A stretch of 64,000 nucleotides of DNA from an uncultured Clostridia bacterium (lineage in GTDB: Bacteria > Bacillota > Clostridia > TANB77 > CAG-508), in assembly GCA_947601495.1 (NCBI GenBank), contig CANQGE010000005.1, forward strand, positions 28,255-92,254. The letters are read 5' to 3'. Below, in pieces: positions 43,047 to 51,184 of the stretch. Every line of letters starts with the position of its first letter. Positions within the stretch are counted from its first letter, which is position 1. The notes beneath the pieces are model-generated. The model was not told the origin of the DNA. It was given only the letters and a program-made list of their open reading frames with translations, and did no database searches. Made by a program: the position numbers and the translations under genes.

Positions 43047-43387
43047 TTATTTTCACCCACTTTCTCTTTAAAATGCTGTTTTACTTTTTCAATGTTATTA
43101 CTATAATAATCTTTATCTCTTTCACATATTAGTATTATTTCTTGACTATTATAGTCTTTTTCGTAAATCCATTTTGCCATTTTATCTATCATTTTAGTTT
43201 GTTCTAGATATCTATATAATAAGCTTAGTGTTATTTCATGTTCTTGTTTTACCTCTCCTCTTTCATAATGAATTGCTTTTTTACAATGTTTTTCTAGTCT
43301 TTGAAGATTTTCTTTTGTTAATATTTCAAATGGATTCTGCATATAACTTGCTTTATACACTTTTTCTATTTCTTCTCTATCTTCCAC
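43043..43387 (-). CDS. Hypothetical phage protein (114 aa)
   Basis: A charged helical protein (EIEKVYKASYMQNPFEILTK, LQRLEKHCKKAIHYERGEV) with no recognised domain. The start overlaps the preceding ORF by 22 bases. Part of a run of small early genes. Confidence 0.55.
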   Translation of the reverse strand: MEDREEIEKVYKASYMQNPFEILTKENLQRLEKHCKKAIHYERGEVKQEHEITLSLLYRYLEQTKMIDKMAKWIYEKDYNSQEIILICERDKDYYSNNIEKVKQHFKEKVGENK

Positions 43388-43557
43388 GCTTCTATGCTCC
43401 TTTCTCTTTGAAAATAATCATTGAATTTATAGTCATCAAGCATACATAAAATCAGTTCTTTACAAGTTGCCTCTGCTTCACTATTTATTTCTAACGAACA
43501 TAACCAATTATAAGCATCTAGCTCATATTCATCTACTGTATTTTCTTCATTTAACAT
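43366..43557 (-). CDS. Hypothetical phage protein (63 aa)
   Basis: An acidic small protein. Its VDEYELD phrase also opens the zinc-finger ORF at 44021-44290, suggesting a shared leader or duplication between the two genes. Function unknown. Confidence 0.5.
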   Translation of the reverse strand: MLNEENTVDEYELDAYNWLCSLEINSEAEATCKELILCMLDDYKFNDYFQRERSIEAWKIEKK

Positions 43558-43608
43558 CTAAAACACCTCTATTCTTTCATAAATACTAACCAATGTGTCT
43601 TATCTCTC

Positions 43609-44028
43609 CTATTTCCGAAATAATGGTTCATAATCTATAATATCTAATATTTTTTTTAATTTTATTTGTTGCTCATTCCATTTAAAAATTAGTATTCCAT
43701 TTGGTTTCAATACTCTCATACATTCCTTAAATCCTTTTTTTATATCGTTTGGCCAATTATCTGTCAATTTCCCATATTTCTTGGCCATATATGATTTTTC
43801 TCCAACTTTTAATAAATGAGGTGGGTCAAATACTACTAGATAAAAACTATTGTCTTGAAATGGTATGTCTCTAAAATCACCTACTATATCTGGTTTTATT
43901 TCTAACTTACGTCCATCGCATAAAGTATCTTCTAATTCTCGATTATCCATAAAAATTGTTTTCGAATTTTTTTTATCAAACCAAAACATTCTACTTCCAC
44001 AACAAGCATCTAATATTACTTTATCCAT
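43609..44028 (-). CDS. Class I SAM-dependent methyltransferase-like protein
   Basis: The 139-aa protein contains a motif I-like LDACCGSRMFWF at its start, an acidic KTIFMDNRE strand, DIVGDFRDIPF, and VVFDPPHLL as motif IV. It then continues through ECMRVLKPNGILIFKW. Substrate is unknown; phage homologues may modify nucleic acid. The DPPH motif resembles amino-methyltransferases. It overlaps the zinc-finger gene upstream by eight bases. Confidence 0.8.
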   Translation of the reverse strand: MDKVILDACCGSRMFWFDKKNSKTIFMDNRELEDTLCDGRKLEIKPDIVGDFRDIPFQDNSFYLVVFDPPHLLKVGEKSYMAKKYGKLTDNWPNDIKKGFKECMRVLKPNGILIFKWNEQQIKLKKILDIIDYEPLFRK

Positions 44029-44290
44029 TCCACCCTAGTTCCTTTTTTAATTCTTCATAATGTTTTTTGCAATAATCTCTTTTATTTAATTTATTTGTGC
44101 ATTTTTCACATAAATAGGCATCGCATGTACTTTGCTGTATTTTTCCTTTTCCATATAAATCTATTGTTTTACCTGTTATGTAATCACATTGATATTTTGC
44201 TTTTCTTTTACCACATTCAGAACAAATTCCTTTTTCTAATCTTTCAACCATACTAAAAATTGGTATATCTAATTCATATTCATCTACCAT
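44021..44290 (-). CDS. Small zinc-finger protein (89 aa)
   Basis: Two metal-binding clusters are visible: CSECGKRKAKYQC near 19 and CDAYLCEKCTNKLNKRDYC near 55. Such Cys-rich phage proteins are usually of unknown function. It is followed by the methyltransferase-like gene with overlapping translation. Confidence 0.65.
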   Translation of the reverse strand: MVDEYELDIPIFSMVERLEKGICSECGKRKAKYQCDYITGKTIDLYGKGKIQQSTCDAYLCEKCTNKLNKRDYCKKHYEELKKELGWNG

Positions 44291-44300
44291 TTTTATTCTC

Positions 44301-44597
44301 CTAATTTAACCAGTATTTTTTAATAACATTTAAAGTTTGAGTTCTAAATGGACCTATATAATTATCTTTACAATATATTTTAACGAATATATAACCAATT
44401 ACTTCATCTATTATTGCAGAAATACTATTGCAAGAACAACCTATTTTTTGTCCATTTAATACTAATGTTTCTTTTTGTCCTTCTATACTTACTATGTAGT
44501 CATATTCTAAATTAAAAGCTTCACATATTGGTTTTATTTCTTTTAGAACTTCTATTCTTTTTTTCTCTAATTCTTTAATCATTTCTTCTTTTGACAA
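44301..44597 (-). CDS. Hypothetical phage protein (98 aa)
   Basis: A helical N-terminus (MSKEEMIKELEKKRIEVLKE) leads to a beta-type C-terminus (YDYIVSIEGQKETLVLNGQK, VKIYCKDNYIGPF). A frameshifted N-terminal copy lies 1.8 kb further left at 42386-42498. Function unknown. Confidence 0.6.
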   Translation of the reverse strand: MSKEEMIKELEKKRIEVLKEIKPICEAFNLEYDYIVSIEGQKETLVLNGQKIGCSCNSISAIIDEVIGYIFVKIYCKDNYIGPFRTQTLNVIKKYWLN

Positions 44598-44608
44598 CTA
44601 AAACACCT

Positions 44609-45061
44609 CTATTCTTTTTCATCTAATAATTTATGTATTTTCGATTGTAGATCTTTTATTCCTCTGTTTTTTATTGTTATTGCTTTTTTCATTTCATTTA
44701 TTTGTTTTTGATTTAAATCTATTTGATATTGCTGTTTTTGAATTATTATATCTCCATCTTTTGCTATTTCCTGTAGTTCTAAAAATTTTGATTCTAAATA
44801 TTCTCTATTCCATTTTTTTACTTCTTCTTTATTAACCGTTTTTATTTTTGGATTCATTATTTTCTCCTTCTTTTTAAAAATATTTAACAAAGTTAGCATT
44901 AAAAAAATACTTTGTTTAATTATTGCTGCACTTAATTTACACATTCTATAATGTAGATAATAAGCTTGAAATAATGTTGTATTTCTGCACTCTTGTCTAT
45001 ATGGAAGGCAATTTCTCCTACACCACTTTTTAAATGTTTTATCTTTTATATCTGTCTGCAT
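44609..45061 (-). CDS. Hypothetical protein, possible two-start ORF
   Basis: The 150-aa ORF has two plausible starts, each with a good ribosome site: ATG at 45061 (AGGAGA upstream) and ATG at 44857 (AAGGAG upstream). The first 68 residues contain a Cys-containing basic region and a hydrophobic stretch. The second part (82 aa) is a coiled coil (QKQQYQIDLNQKQINEMKKA). It may be a natural fusion of two small genes. Confidence 0.55.
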   Translation of the reverse strand: MQTDIKDKTFKKWCRRNCLPYRQECRNTTLFQAYYLHYRMCKLSAAIIKQSIFLMLTLLNIFKKKEKIMNPKIKTVNKEEVKKWNREYLESKFLELQEIAKDGDIIIQKQQYQIDLNQKQINEMKKAITIKNRGIKDLQSKIHKLLDEKE

Positions 45062-45683
45062 TAATTATCTCCTTTTTCTTTTTGTTTTTACTGTTAATAA
45101 CTTTTGCTATTAATGCTCCTGTTTTTGTTAATTCTGCATTTTTCTTAAACAATTTATTTCTATTCATAATTAATTCTTCAGCTGAAGAAACTAAAACTAA
45201 ATTATCTAAATCCAAGTTTCTATTATTTCCATCAGCAAATATTACTTTGTGACCTTCAGGTATTTTTCCATGTGCTTGCTCATAAATATATCTACTTTTG
45301 GGCATCCAGTTATTTTGCAAATGTCCATCTTGAACCTTTATCAATATTCCATCTCTTTCATTATATCTTTCACTACCTATTTCTCTACGATTAAATGGTA
45401 TATTTCCTTTTTTAAACATTGTTGCTTTGCATTTTTTATATTGTTCAGGAGTCATTGTCTTTCCTTTATTAGCTGGAATATTTCCTTTTTCAAATTGTCC
45501 TCCTGTTATTCCACTTTGCAAATTTAATTTGCTTTTTCTATTTGCAATACAATTTTCATTTAAATTTAGATTAAACTTTTTATTGAATCTATTAGTCAAT
45601 TCTTTTAGTGTAATTCCTTTTACATTATCTATTAAAAACTGTTCTTCTTCAGATGACCACCTATGACTTTTCACTATTTTCAC
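45039..45683 (-). CDS. HNH endonuclease (NUMOD-type)
   Basis: The 214-aa protein has an N-terminal HTH-like region (WSSEEEQFLIDNVKGITLKE), a middle linker, and an HNH domain (YIYEQAHGKIPEGHKVIFAD, then NNRNLDLDNLVLVS). This is the layout of free-standing homing-type endonucleases common in phages. It overlaps the next gene by 23 bases. It may be selfish and not essential. Confidence 0.83.
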   Translation of the reverse strand: MKIVKSHRWSSEEEQFLIDNVKGITLKELTNRFNKKFNLNLNENCIANRKSKLNLQSGITGGQFEKGNIPANKGKTMTPEQYKKCKATMFKKGNIPFNRREIGSERYNERDGILIKVQDGHLQNNWMPKSRYIYEQAHGKIPEGHKVIFADGNNRNLDLDNLVLVSSAEELIMNRNKLFKKNAELTKTGALIAKVINSKNKKKKEIINADRYKR

Positions 45684-45918
45684 TTCCTAATCCTAACATT
45701 AAATTTTTCTTATCGTAATCTATTCCGTATTCATCATAATGCTTTTGTGCTTTTAACATTAATTCTCCATTATTTATAATTGTTTGTGCTACATCAGTTA
45801 TAGCATTTGCTCTTGCAATTTCTTTTTCTAATTCCTCTTCTTTAAGTTCTTCATCATTTAGTCTCTCTAGTTCTTCAAATAAGTGATTATTCAAATCTAA
45901 TAATTTATTCTTTGGCAT
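45661..45918 (-). CDS. Hypothetical phage protein (85 aa)
   Basis: I chose the ATG at 45918, preceded by AAAGGGGG. The sequence is helical (LNDEELKEEELEKEIARANA, ITDVAQTIINNGELMLKAQK) with an 'ANAITDVAQTIINN...L.LKA.K..DEYG' pattern that I recognise from many small early genes of Firmicute phages. Function unknown. Confidence 0.65.
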   Translation of the reverse strand: MPKNKLLDLNNHLFEELERLNDEELKEEELEKEIARANAITDVAQTIINNGELMLKAQKHYDEYGIDYDKKNLMLGLGSENSEKS

Positions 45919-45938
45919 ATCTTTTCCCCCTTTTTGCT

Positions 45939-46781
45939 TTATATATGACAATCTACTATTATTAAATACTTATTTTGATTTTCTGTCTTATTCAATGTTT
46001 CAGTAAATTTTTTAATAAATAATAATTCACTGTCTTTTGTACTATCATTACAAGCAAACCATCCCATTTTTCCTTTCTCATGCCATCCTTCTTCATCTAA
46101 TAATGCCCAACATGAAAATGTGCTTGCTATTTTTGCATAATTTTCTTTTGTTTCATATCTTTCTATGTAATATTCTTTTTTATACATTTCCCATTTTATA
46201 TTTTCTTTTTCCTCTTCAGTTTGTGGCTCTTGTCCTTCAATATAAGTTTCCCAAAATCTTATTGCTTTGTTATAAGATTTTTGATATTCGTTTTTCTTCT
46301 CAAAATCTAAATCTTTTATTCTTGCACCATCACACCATTTATATCCTTCTGGTGCTTTCTTTTTATTACTTTCTTTATTCTGCCATGATGGAGAGCCATT
46401 AACAACATCTTCATTATCAATTTTTGTAAGTAAAATATTATGCCATCTTCCTCCAATTTCATACCAATCCCATCTTGAATTTGGATTATATGTGGTTAAT
46501 TCGTTACCATTTTCATCATATTTTTCATCATCGTAAGTTACTGTTTTATATAATTCTTCATCTGTATTTGCATTTATATATTTTAAATCATACTTATCAA
46601 GTTCTTTTCCTTCTTCTTTTCTTTTTAAAGCATTGTGTTTTCTTTCTTTTGCAGTATTTATCAATTGTTCTTTTGTTTTATATATATATGGTTCAACTTC
46701 TATGCTCTCATCATAGGGAGCTAACATCCTTTCTAAATCTTCTATTTTATCTGTTATAACAGCTACTGTATAATGACTCAT
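45939..46781 (-). CDS. Conserved phage protein, SHYTVAV/WDWYEIGGRW type
   Basis: A 280-aa protein opens MSHYTVAVITD and has the central phrase NSRWDWYEIGGRWHNIL and later WALLDEEGWHEKGKMGWFAC. Proteins with these features are frequent in phages of Firmicutes and other bacteria; their function is, to my knowledge, not established. A GAAAGGAAA site precedes the ATG. Confidence 0.75.
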   Translation of the reverse strand: MSHYTVAVITDKIEDLERMLAPYDESIEVEPYIYKTKEQLINTAKERKHNALKRKEEGKELDKYDLKYINANTDEELYKTVTYDDEKYDENGNELTTYNPNSRWDWYEIGGRWHNILLTKIDNEDVVNGSPSWQNKESNKKKAPEGYKWCDGARIKDLDFEKKNEYQKSYNKAIRFWETYIEGQEPQTEEEKENIKWEMYKKEYYIERYETKENYAKIASTFSCWALLDEEGWHEKGKMGWFACNDSTKDSELLFIKKFTETLNKTENQNKYLIIVDCHI

Positions 46782-46799
46782 TTTTTTATTTCCTTTCTT

Positions 46800-46988
46800 T
46801 TATTTCTTTAATTTTTCTATATTTTCAATTATCCATAAAAGTACTACGACTATTACAAATGCAGGAAAACATAAAGCTAAAATAAATAAGTTAAAATTAT
46901 CTGTATTTTCATAGCATTTTCCGTTTGATGAGTAATTTATTAAAAATATAAAACTTAATAATGTCCATAAAATTAATAATATAATCAT
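46800..46988 (-). CDS. Small membrane protein (62 aa)
   Basis: Two hydrophobic segments (ILLILWTLLSFIFLI; FNLFILALCFPAFVIVVVLLW) flank a polar loop with one Cys. It could be a superinfection-exclusion or membrane accessory protein, but nothing proves it. Confidence 0.55.
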   Translation of the reverse strand: MIILLILWTLLSFIFLINYSSNGKCYENTDNFNLFILALCFPAFVIVVVLLWIIENIEKLKK

Positions 46989-47004
46989 TAGTTATTCCTC
47001 TCTT

Positions 47005-47175
47005 TTAATCAATTCTTGGTATGTCTTTTTCATTTAAAAACATAAAATCTAATAATGCCTCTTCATTTCCACATTTCGGACATATTTTTGTCTCGTTATC
47101 TTTTCTGCTTATTGCAGGATATGTATTATATTTTTTTCCACAACGAGGACACTTTTTCCATTTTTTCTCTTCCAA
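47005..47175 (-). CDS. Small zinc-ribbon protein, TTG start
   Basis: A 56-aa ORF (LEEKKWKKCPRCGKKYNTYP, later ICPKCGNEEALLDFM) has two CxxC pairs forming a zinc ribbon. No ATG fits, but a TTG is well spaced after GGAGGAATAAAAA, which overlaps the end of the rusA gene. Probably a nucleic-acid-associated early phage protein. Confidence 0.65.
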   Translation of the reverse strand: MEEKKWKKCPRCGKKYNTYPAISRKDNETKICPKCGNEEALLDFMFLNEKDIPRID

Positions 47176-47178
47176 TTT

Positions 47179-47592
47179 TTATTCCTCCAATTCTTCTATT
47201 TTTACATACACCTTAGGTAAATCAGCATAATACTTTTTTACTTCAAGTTCTATAACTTGTGTATCATCTTTGTAAACAAATTTATTTAATGCATCAAGTA
47301 CAATTTTTGTAATATTATCTATATCTGGTTTCTTCATAGGTCTAATTTCATTATTTAGCATTTTTTCCCTTTTCTTATTACTCATACTTTTAGGAATATT
47401 AAAATAAGCTATTATAGTAATCTTTACACTAGATAAAGTCATTTCAAAGTCTGGATAATTATATAGAAACCATTGTCTTATTAAATACTCGTATGTTTTT
47501 GTTTTAGTTGGTGTATAAGCTTTTCCTGTTCTAGTATTCATTCGTGGTCTAGCTTTTCCAACTATTTCTCCTGGTATTTCAAATTCGAACAT
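47179..47592 (-). CDS. rusA: RusA-type Holliday junction resolvase
   Basis: This 137-aa structure-specific endonuclease would resolve recombination/replication intermediates of phage DNA. It has GEIVGKARPRMNTRTGKAYT at the start and the acidic catalytic set KKPDIDNITKIVLDALN plus VYKDDTQVIELEV, as in RusA. Its ATG overlaps the end of the small zinc gene. Confidence 0.92.
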   Translation of the reverse strand: MFEFEIPGEIVGKARPRMNTRTGKAYTPTKTKTYEYLIRQWFLYNYPDFEMTLSSVKITIIAYFNIPKSMSNKKREKMLNNEIRPMKKPDIDNITKIVLDALNKFVYKDDTQVIELEVKKYYADLPKVYVKIEELEE

Positions 47593-47735
47593 TCTTTTAT
47601 TATATCCTCCATTCTTACTTGTCCTTCATTTAATTTTTCTATTAACTTTTTTTCACAAATTGCTCCTGCACCTCTTCTAATACTTTTTAAACTTTTTAAT
47701 TTTCTTCCGCATATAGAACATTTAAACTCCATCAT
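47562..47735 (-). CDS. DUF6011-like zinc protein (57 aa)
   Basis: Starting at the ATG after GAAAGGAAAA, the protein has CSICGRKLKS and the SIRRGAGAICEKKL segment typical of small phage zinc proteins (DUF6011-type). It overlaps rusA by 31 bases. Function unknown. Confidence 0.65.
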   Translation of the reverse strand: MMEFKCSICGRKLKSLKSIRRGAGAICEKKLIEKLNEGQVRMEDIIKECSNLKYQEK

Positions 47736-48036
47736 TTTTCCTTTCGTTATAATATTCATTAAAATCTTTCATTGCCTGCTTTAAACATTTACTATGTAAA
47801 GCCAATTCAAAACTTCTTCCACTTGGATTTTTCAGATTAATAATTGCTCCATTTTTTTCATATTCTTTTCCATATTCTTTTAAAAAAACTTTTCCTAAAC
47901 ATACATCGCAAATGCAAAAATCATATAAATACTTTTGTTTTCTATTTGTTGTATTAGTTCCTTCTTCAATAATTTCATAATATGGAAATATCTTTACTTT
48001 TCCTCTAATTTCAAATTTTGACCAATCTTTTGGCAA
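47722..48036 (-). CDS. Hypothetical phage protein with CxxC (104 aa)
   Basis: The middle has DFCICDVCLGKVFLKEYG and the end has a conserved-looking LALHSKCLKQA, which together could bind zinc. The ATG overlaps the end of the replication gene by 26 bases. Function unknown. Confidence 0.55.
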   Translation of the reverse strand: MPKDWSKFEIRGKVKIFPYYEIIEEGTNTTNRKQKYLYDFCICDVCLGKVFLKEYGKEYEKNGAIINLKNPSGRSFELALHSKCLKQAMKDFNEYYNERKNDGV

Positions 48037-48841
48037 CTAAATCACCTCCAATTTCAGAAATTCTTTGTATTTCTTTTTTTAAAGTTTTTATGAAATAATC
48101 TAGAAAATTTTTAGTATCATTTTTATTTTTATAATTACAAGTTTTATAAAATTTATCTAACAGTAAATCTTTAGTTAAATACTTAATATAAACTTTATGA
48201 CTGCTAAAAAGAATTTCTTTCACAGCCCAGTATAACAATATATATTCTGTTCTCTTTTCTTCGGTTATTAGGTTATCAAAAGATATATCACCATATATAT
48301 TTAAGTTTTTTAGTTGTGTAATAACAATATTTTTTTCGTATTCAGTTGAATTTTCAAAATTTTCACATTTTCCTATTAAATAATAATAATATAATGTTAT
48401 GTTATGTAGTGTAGTGTTATCTATACTACACTTACCTACACTACACTGAGTATCCAAATCGTATACATTTTGTATACAAAAATCTTTTGATTTACTCTCA
48501 TCAAATGTATAGGCTCCATTCTTCTTAATATATAATTGCTCTTTTTCGCTTTTGTAAACAGTTTCTCTATATCTATCTTTTTGAATATAGTTATTCATTT
48601 TCCAATGTTTAATAACAATTATTCCTGATTCAAAATATAATAAAAATCTTTTCTCTATCAATAATTTAAGATCATTATCAGAAGCTCCGAGCATTCTTTG
48701 TATTTTTTTGGGACTATTCACAAACCCATCATCATCGGCATTCATTCCAAGATGAAAATATAGTGCTTGAGTTGATAAAGGCATTTCTGTAAAAGCATCA
48801 GATTCAACAATATCTTGTGAAAACATTCTTCTATTTGCCAT
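48011..48841 (-). CDS. DnaD-like phage replisome organiser
   Basis: The ATG at 48841 follows AAAGGGGATAAG (276 aa). The N-terminal about 110 residues (ANRRMFSQDIVESDAFTEMP, LSTQALYFHLGMNADDDGFV, KIQRMLGASDNDLKLL) are the winged-helix replication-initiation domain found in Firmicute phages. The C-terminus is helical (YLTKDLLLDKFYKTC... FLDYFIKTLKKEI) as in DnaD-type helicase loaders. It should open the phage origin and recruit the host helicase. Confidence 0.82.
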   Translation of the reverse strand: MANRRMFSQDIVESDAFTEMPLSTQALYFHLGMNADDDGFVNSPKKIQRMLGASDNDLKLLIEKRFLLYFESGIIVIKHWKMNNYIQKDRYRETVYKSEKEQLYIKKNGAYTFDESKSKDFCIQNVYDLDTQCSVGKCSIDNTTLHNITLYYYYLIGKCENFENSTEYEKNIVITQLKNLNIYGDISFDNLITEEKRTEYILLYWAVKEILFSSHKVYIKYLTKDLLLDKFYKTCNYKNKNDTKNFLDYFIKTLKKEIQRISEIGGDLVAKRLVKI

Positions 48842-48903
48842 CTTATCCCCTTTCTTTTTTCTGCTGTTTTTTGCTGTTTTTCGTTGTTCTATGAAAAACA
48901 ATA

Positions 48904-49236
48904 TTAAAGTCTTAATCTTACAGCAATATACTCTGCTATTAAAAAAAGAAGCCTTCCATTACTTATTTTTTCTTTACCTAATACTTTTTTTATTCTAGTA
49001 TTTTCATGAACATATCTAATCGCAGATTCCACTTTACTTGCAGTTGTCTTATGTTTTTTTGCAACTTCTTTATACAAATCTTTTAAAAAAATTTTTTGTC
49101 CACAGTAATTACTATCCATTACCAATGGAACTGCTGTAGTAATACATTTATAGCCAAGCCATGATTTAGGAATCTGAGCTTTATCAAGTAAATTCATAAC
49201 TTCTCTTTTTTCAAGTTCATCTAAATTTTCAATCAT
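48904..49236 (-). CDS. Spo0A C-terminal-domain-like protein
   Basis: The 110-aa protein resembles the sigma-contacting DNA-binding domain of Spo0A: IPKSWLGYKCITTAVPLVM corresponds to IPAHIKGY-YLR-AI-MV, and LYKEVAKKHKTTASKVESAIRYVHE corresponds to LYP-IAKK--TT-SRVERAIRHAIE. No receiver domain is present. It could bind Spo0A boxes and link the phage to host development or act as its own early regulator. The call is by pattern. Confidence 0.7.
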   Translation of the reverse strand: MIENLDELEKREVMNLLDKAQIPKSWLGYKCITTAVPLVMDSNYCGQKIFLKDLYKEVAKKHKTTASKVESAIRYVHENTRIKKVLGKEKISNGRLLFLIAEYIAVRLRL

Positions 49237-49302
49237 TTTTCTTCCTTTCTATTGAACTCTATTTTCATTTGTGTTAAAATAAAAATAGAGTTAAACATTT
49301 GT

Positions 49303-49698
49303 TTAATCTTTTACAGATGAATTATCTAAACTTTGGTTGGTTGGAGATGATTCATCTTTTATTATTCTTATTTTAATAATTTGTCCTGGATAAATTGTAC
49401 CTTTTATTTTATTATCATTAGTAATATCGTATGTAACTTGTCTGATATCAGCATTTTTATAATATTCATTATTCTCTATTTCAATTTTTGCTATATTCCA
49501 TAGTCTATCTCCTTCAGATATAACTATTTCTTTATATGTATAATTATCAGTCGGTCTTTTATCTCTTATTAACCATTCTGTACCTTTGTAAGTTATACAA
49601 AACATAATGATAAATATAATTAAATAATCGAATATTTTATTTATTCTTTTATGCACTTGTCTGTACCTCCATTTCTTTGGATATTTTTTTAAGTTCAA
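49303..49698 (-). CDS. Membrane-anchored LysM-like protein
   Basis: A 131-aa protein has one membrane helix near residues 24-41 (IFDYLIIFIIMFCITYKG) and an external LysM-like part (VISEGDRLWNIAKIEI... IYPGQIIKIRII). This is the layout of YneA-type cell-division suppressors. In a prophage early region it might arrest septation or modify the wall. It overlaps the HTH gene upstream by 50 bases. Confidence 0.7.
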   Translation of the reverse strand: MNLKKYPKKWRYRQVHKRINKIFDYLIIFIIMFCITYKGTEWLIRDKRPTDNYTYKEIVISEGDRLWNIAKIEIENNEYYKNADIRQVTYDITNDNKIKGTIYPGQIIKIRIIKDESSPTNQSLDNSSVKD

Positions 49699-49939
49699 GC
49701 AAAATTAAATATTCTATTCCTTTTTGGTTATCTGGTATTTTCACTCCTTGTAAAAATAATCTTGCAGCTTCTTTATCAGCTTTTAGTCCTGCTTTCGGAA
49801 TTTTAGGAAATCCTTTAGAATTAAAAATGTCACTGGTTTTTCCTTCTCCTATTCCTAAAATTTCTGATAATTCCTTAACCCCAATTGTGTCTGGGGCATC
49901 ATCCCATTTTAATGTTGATTTCTTTTTAGATTTTGGCAT
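49649..49939 (-). CDS. HTH DNA-binding protein (96 aa)
   Basis: Start chosen at the ATG after GAAAGGAG. The region TIGVKELSEILGIGEGKTSDIFNSKGFP is a MerR/excisionase-like helix-turn-helix, followed by a helical tail. It lies right after the Cro-like gene in the early operon, so it may be the excisionase or an early regulator. Confidence 0.7.
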   Translation of the reverse strand: MPKSKKKSTLKWDDAPDTIGVKELSEILGIGEGKTSDIFNSKGFPKIPKAGLKADKEAARLFLQGVKIPDNQKGIEYLILLELKKISKEMEVQTSA

Positions 49940-49984
49940 TTTTTCTCCTTTCTTCTTATTTGTGTTAGATCGCATTTTCGATTT

Positions 49985-50242
49985 TTAATTGTGTTTTTCA
50001 CAACTCTGTTCTGAAAAAAAATATACTTTTATTTCAGTTTCTGGAATATCCAGAATTTCACAAGATGTTGAAATTTCGGATTGTTTAAAATAAACTTTTG
50101 AAGATAATTTTTGGTTCAAAGAATTGCAAGAAATTCCAAGTTCTTCCGCAAATTTAGTTAATGTTCCTAATTTTTCAACTATTCTGCCTCTAAGTTTGTT
50201 ATAATTATAAATTCGTTTTTTTTCTTCTTTTGCTTCTTCCAT
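49985..50242 (-). CDS. Cro-like XRE regulator (85 aa)
   Basis: The protein has a helix-turn-helix (GTLTKFAEELGISCNSLNQKLSSK) after a Lys-rich start and is divergent from the S24 repressor. It is the first gene of the early operon, expressed from a TTGACT-17-TACAAT promoter (50294-50322). It would be the lytic-side switch protein. An operator copy lies across its own stop codon. Confidence 0.8.
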   Translation of the reverse strand: MEEAKEEKKRIYNYNKLRGRIVEKLGTLTKFAEELGISCNSLNQKLSSKVYFKQSEISTSCEILDIPETEIKVYFFSEQSCEKHN

Positions 50243-50399
50243 TTTTTTCTCCTTTCCACAATATTTATTGTGTTTTTCACAACCTATGGCTAGATTGTAT
50301 ATTTATTTTTTAACAAAGTCAATACTTTTTTATAAAAAAATTGTTTTTTTCACAACTTTTTTTATAAAAATTTTAATTTTACTTGATTTTTTCACAATT
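49989..50399. promoter_or_regulatory. Lysis-lysogeny switch with repeated operators
   Basis: The palindrome TTGTGTTTTTCACAA occurs exactly at 49989-50003 and 50268-50282. Related sites are TTGTTTTTTTCACAAC at 50341-50356 and TTTTTTCACAATT at 50387-50399. The leftward promoter is TTGACT (50317-50322)/17/TACAAT (50294-50299). The rightward promoter is TTGATT (50383-50388)/17/TATAAT (50406-50411). Sites overlap or abut both promoters, as in CI/Cro control regions. Confidence 0.8.
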
Positions 50400-50440
50400 T
50401 TTATTTATAATAAATTTATCTTACAAAAGGAGAAAATAAT

Positions 50441-51169
50441 ATGCAAATTTCTAATTTCGCAAAAAGGTTCGCAGAAGCTATTGAAATAAAAAATAAGAAG
50501 CCTGCTCAAATTGTAAAGCAAAGTGAAATTTTATTTAATGATGGAAAAATAACAAAACCATTAACTCTTGCACAGATAAGTCATTATATAAAAGGGGATT
50601 ATAAAGCTAGACAAGATAAAGTTGACGATATAGCTAAAATTTTAGATGTAAGTCCAATTTGGCTAATGGGATATGATGTTCCAATAAATGAAAATTCATT
50701 AGAATATAAATTAAAACAATTAGAAGATTATATGAAAGAAAATGATATCGAAACTTTAAAATTGTTACCAATATATGGAACTATTAAAGCAGGAGAACCA
50801 AACTGGGCTGAGCAAAATATTTTAGGATATATTCCGTTTGATTCATCTATTGATGGCTTTTCAAACAAAGAAGATTATTTTTACTTAAAAGTAGATGGGG
50901 AATCAATGAATCAAATTATTAAAAGTGGTGATTATGCTTTGATTCAAAAAACAACTGTTGCTACTGATGGTGATATAGTTGTCGCACTTGTTAATGGATT
51001 TGATGCTACATTAAAAAGATTTAGGTATGTAGATGAAGGAAAAAGATTTATTTCATTAGATCCAGTAAGTAATGACACCTCAATAGAGCCTATTAGTGTA
51101 GATTTAAAAACAACAAACTTTCAGATATTAGGAAAATTTGTTGGTTATTTTGGTAAATATAAAAAATAA
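50441..51169 (+). CDS. S24-type prophage repressor (CI-like)
   Basis: The 242-aa protein has an N-terminal XRE HTH (PAQIVKQSEILFNDGKITKP, LAQISHYIKGDYKARQDK) and a C-terminal S24 autocleavage domain. The catalytic Ser is in KVDGESMNQIIKSGDYALI near 151-168 and the Lys in VNGFDATLKRF. Cleavage is expected on SOS induction, allowing the lytic operon to fire. It is transcribed from its own promoter with an operator in the spacer. Confidence 0.92.
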   Translation: MQISNFAKRFAEAIEIKNKKPAQIVKQSEILFNDGKITKPLTLAQISHYIKGDYKARQDKVDDIAKILDVSPIWLMGYDVPINENSLEYKLKQLEDYMKENDIETLKLLPIYGTIKAGEPNWAEQNILGYIPFDSSIDGFSNKEDYFYLKVDGESMNQIIKSGDYALIQKTTVATDGDIVVALVNGFDATLKRFRYVDEGKRFISLDPVSNDTSIEPISVDLKTTNFQILGKFVGYFGKYKK

Positions 51170-51184
51170 TTTAAGGAGGATAAT

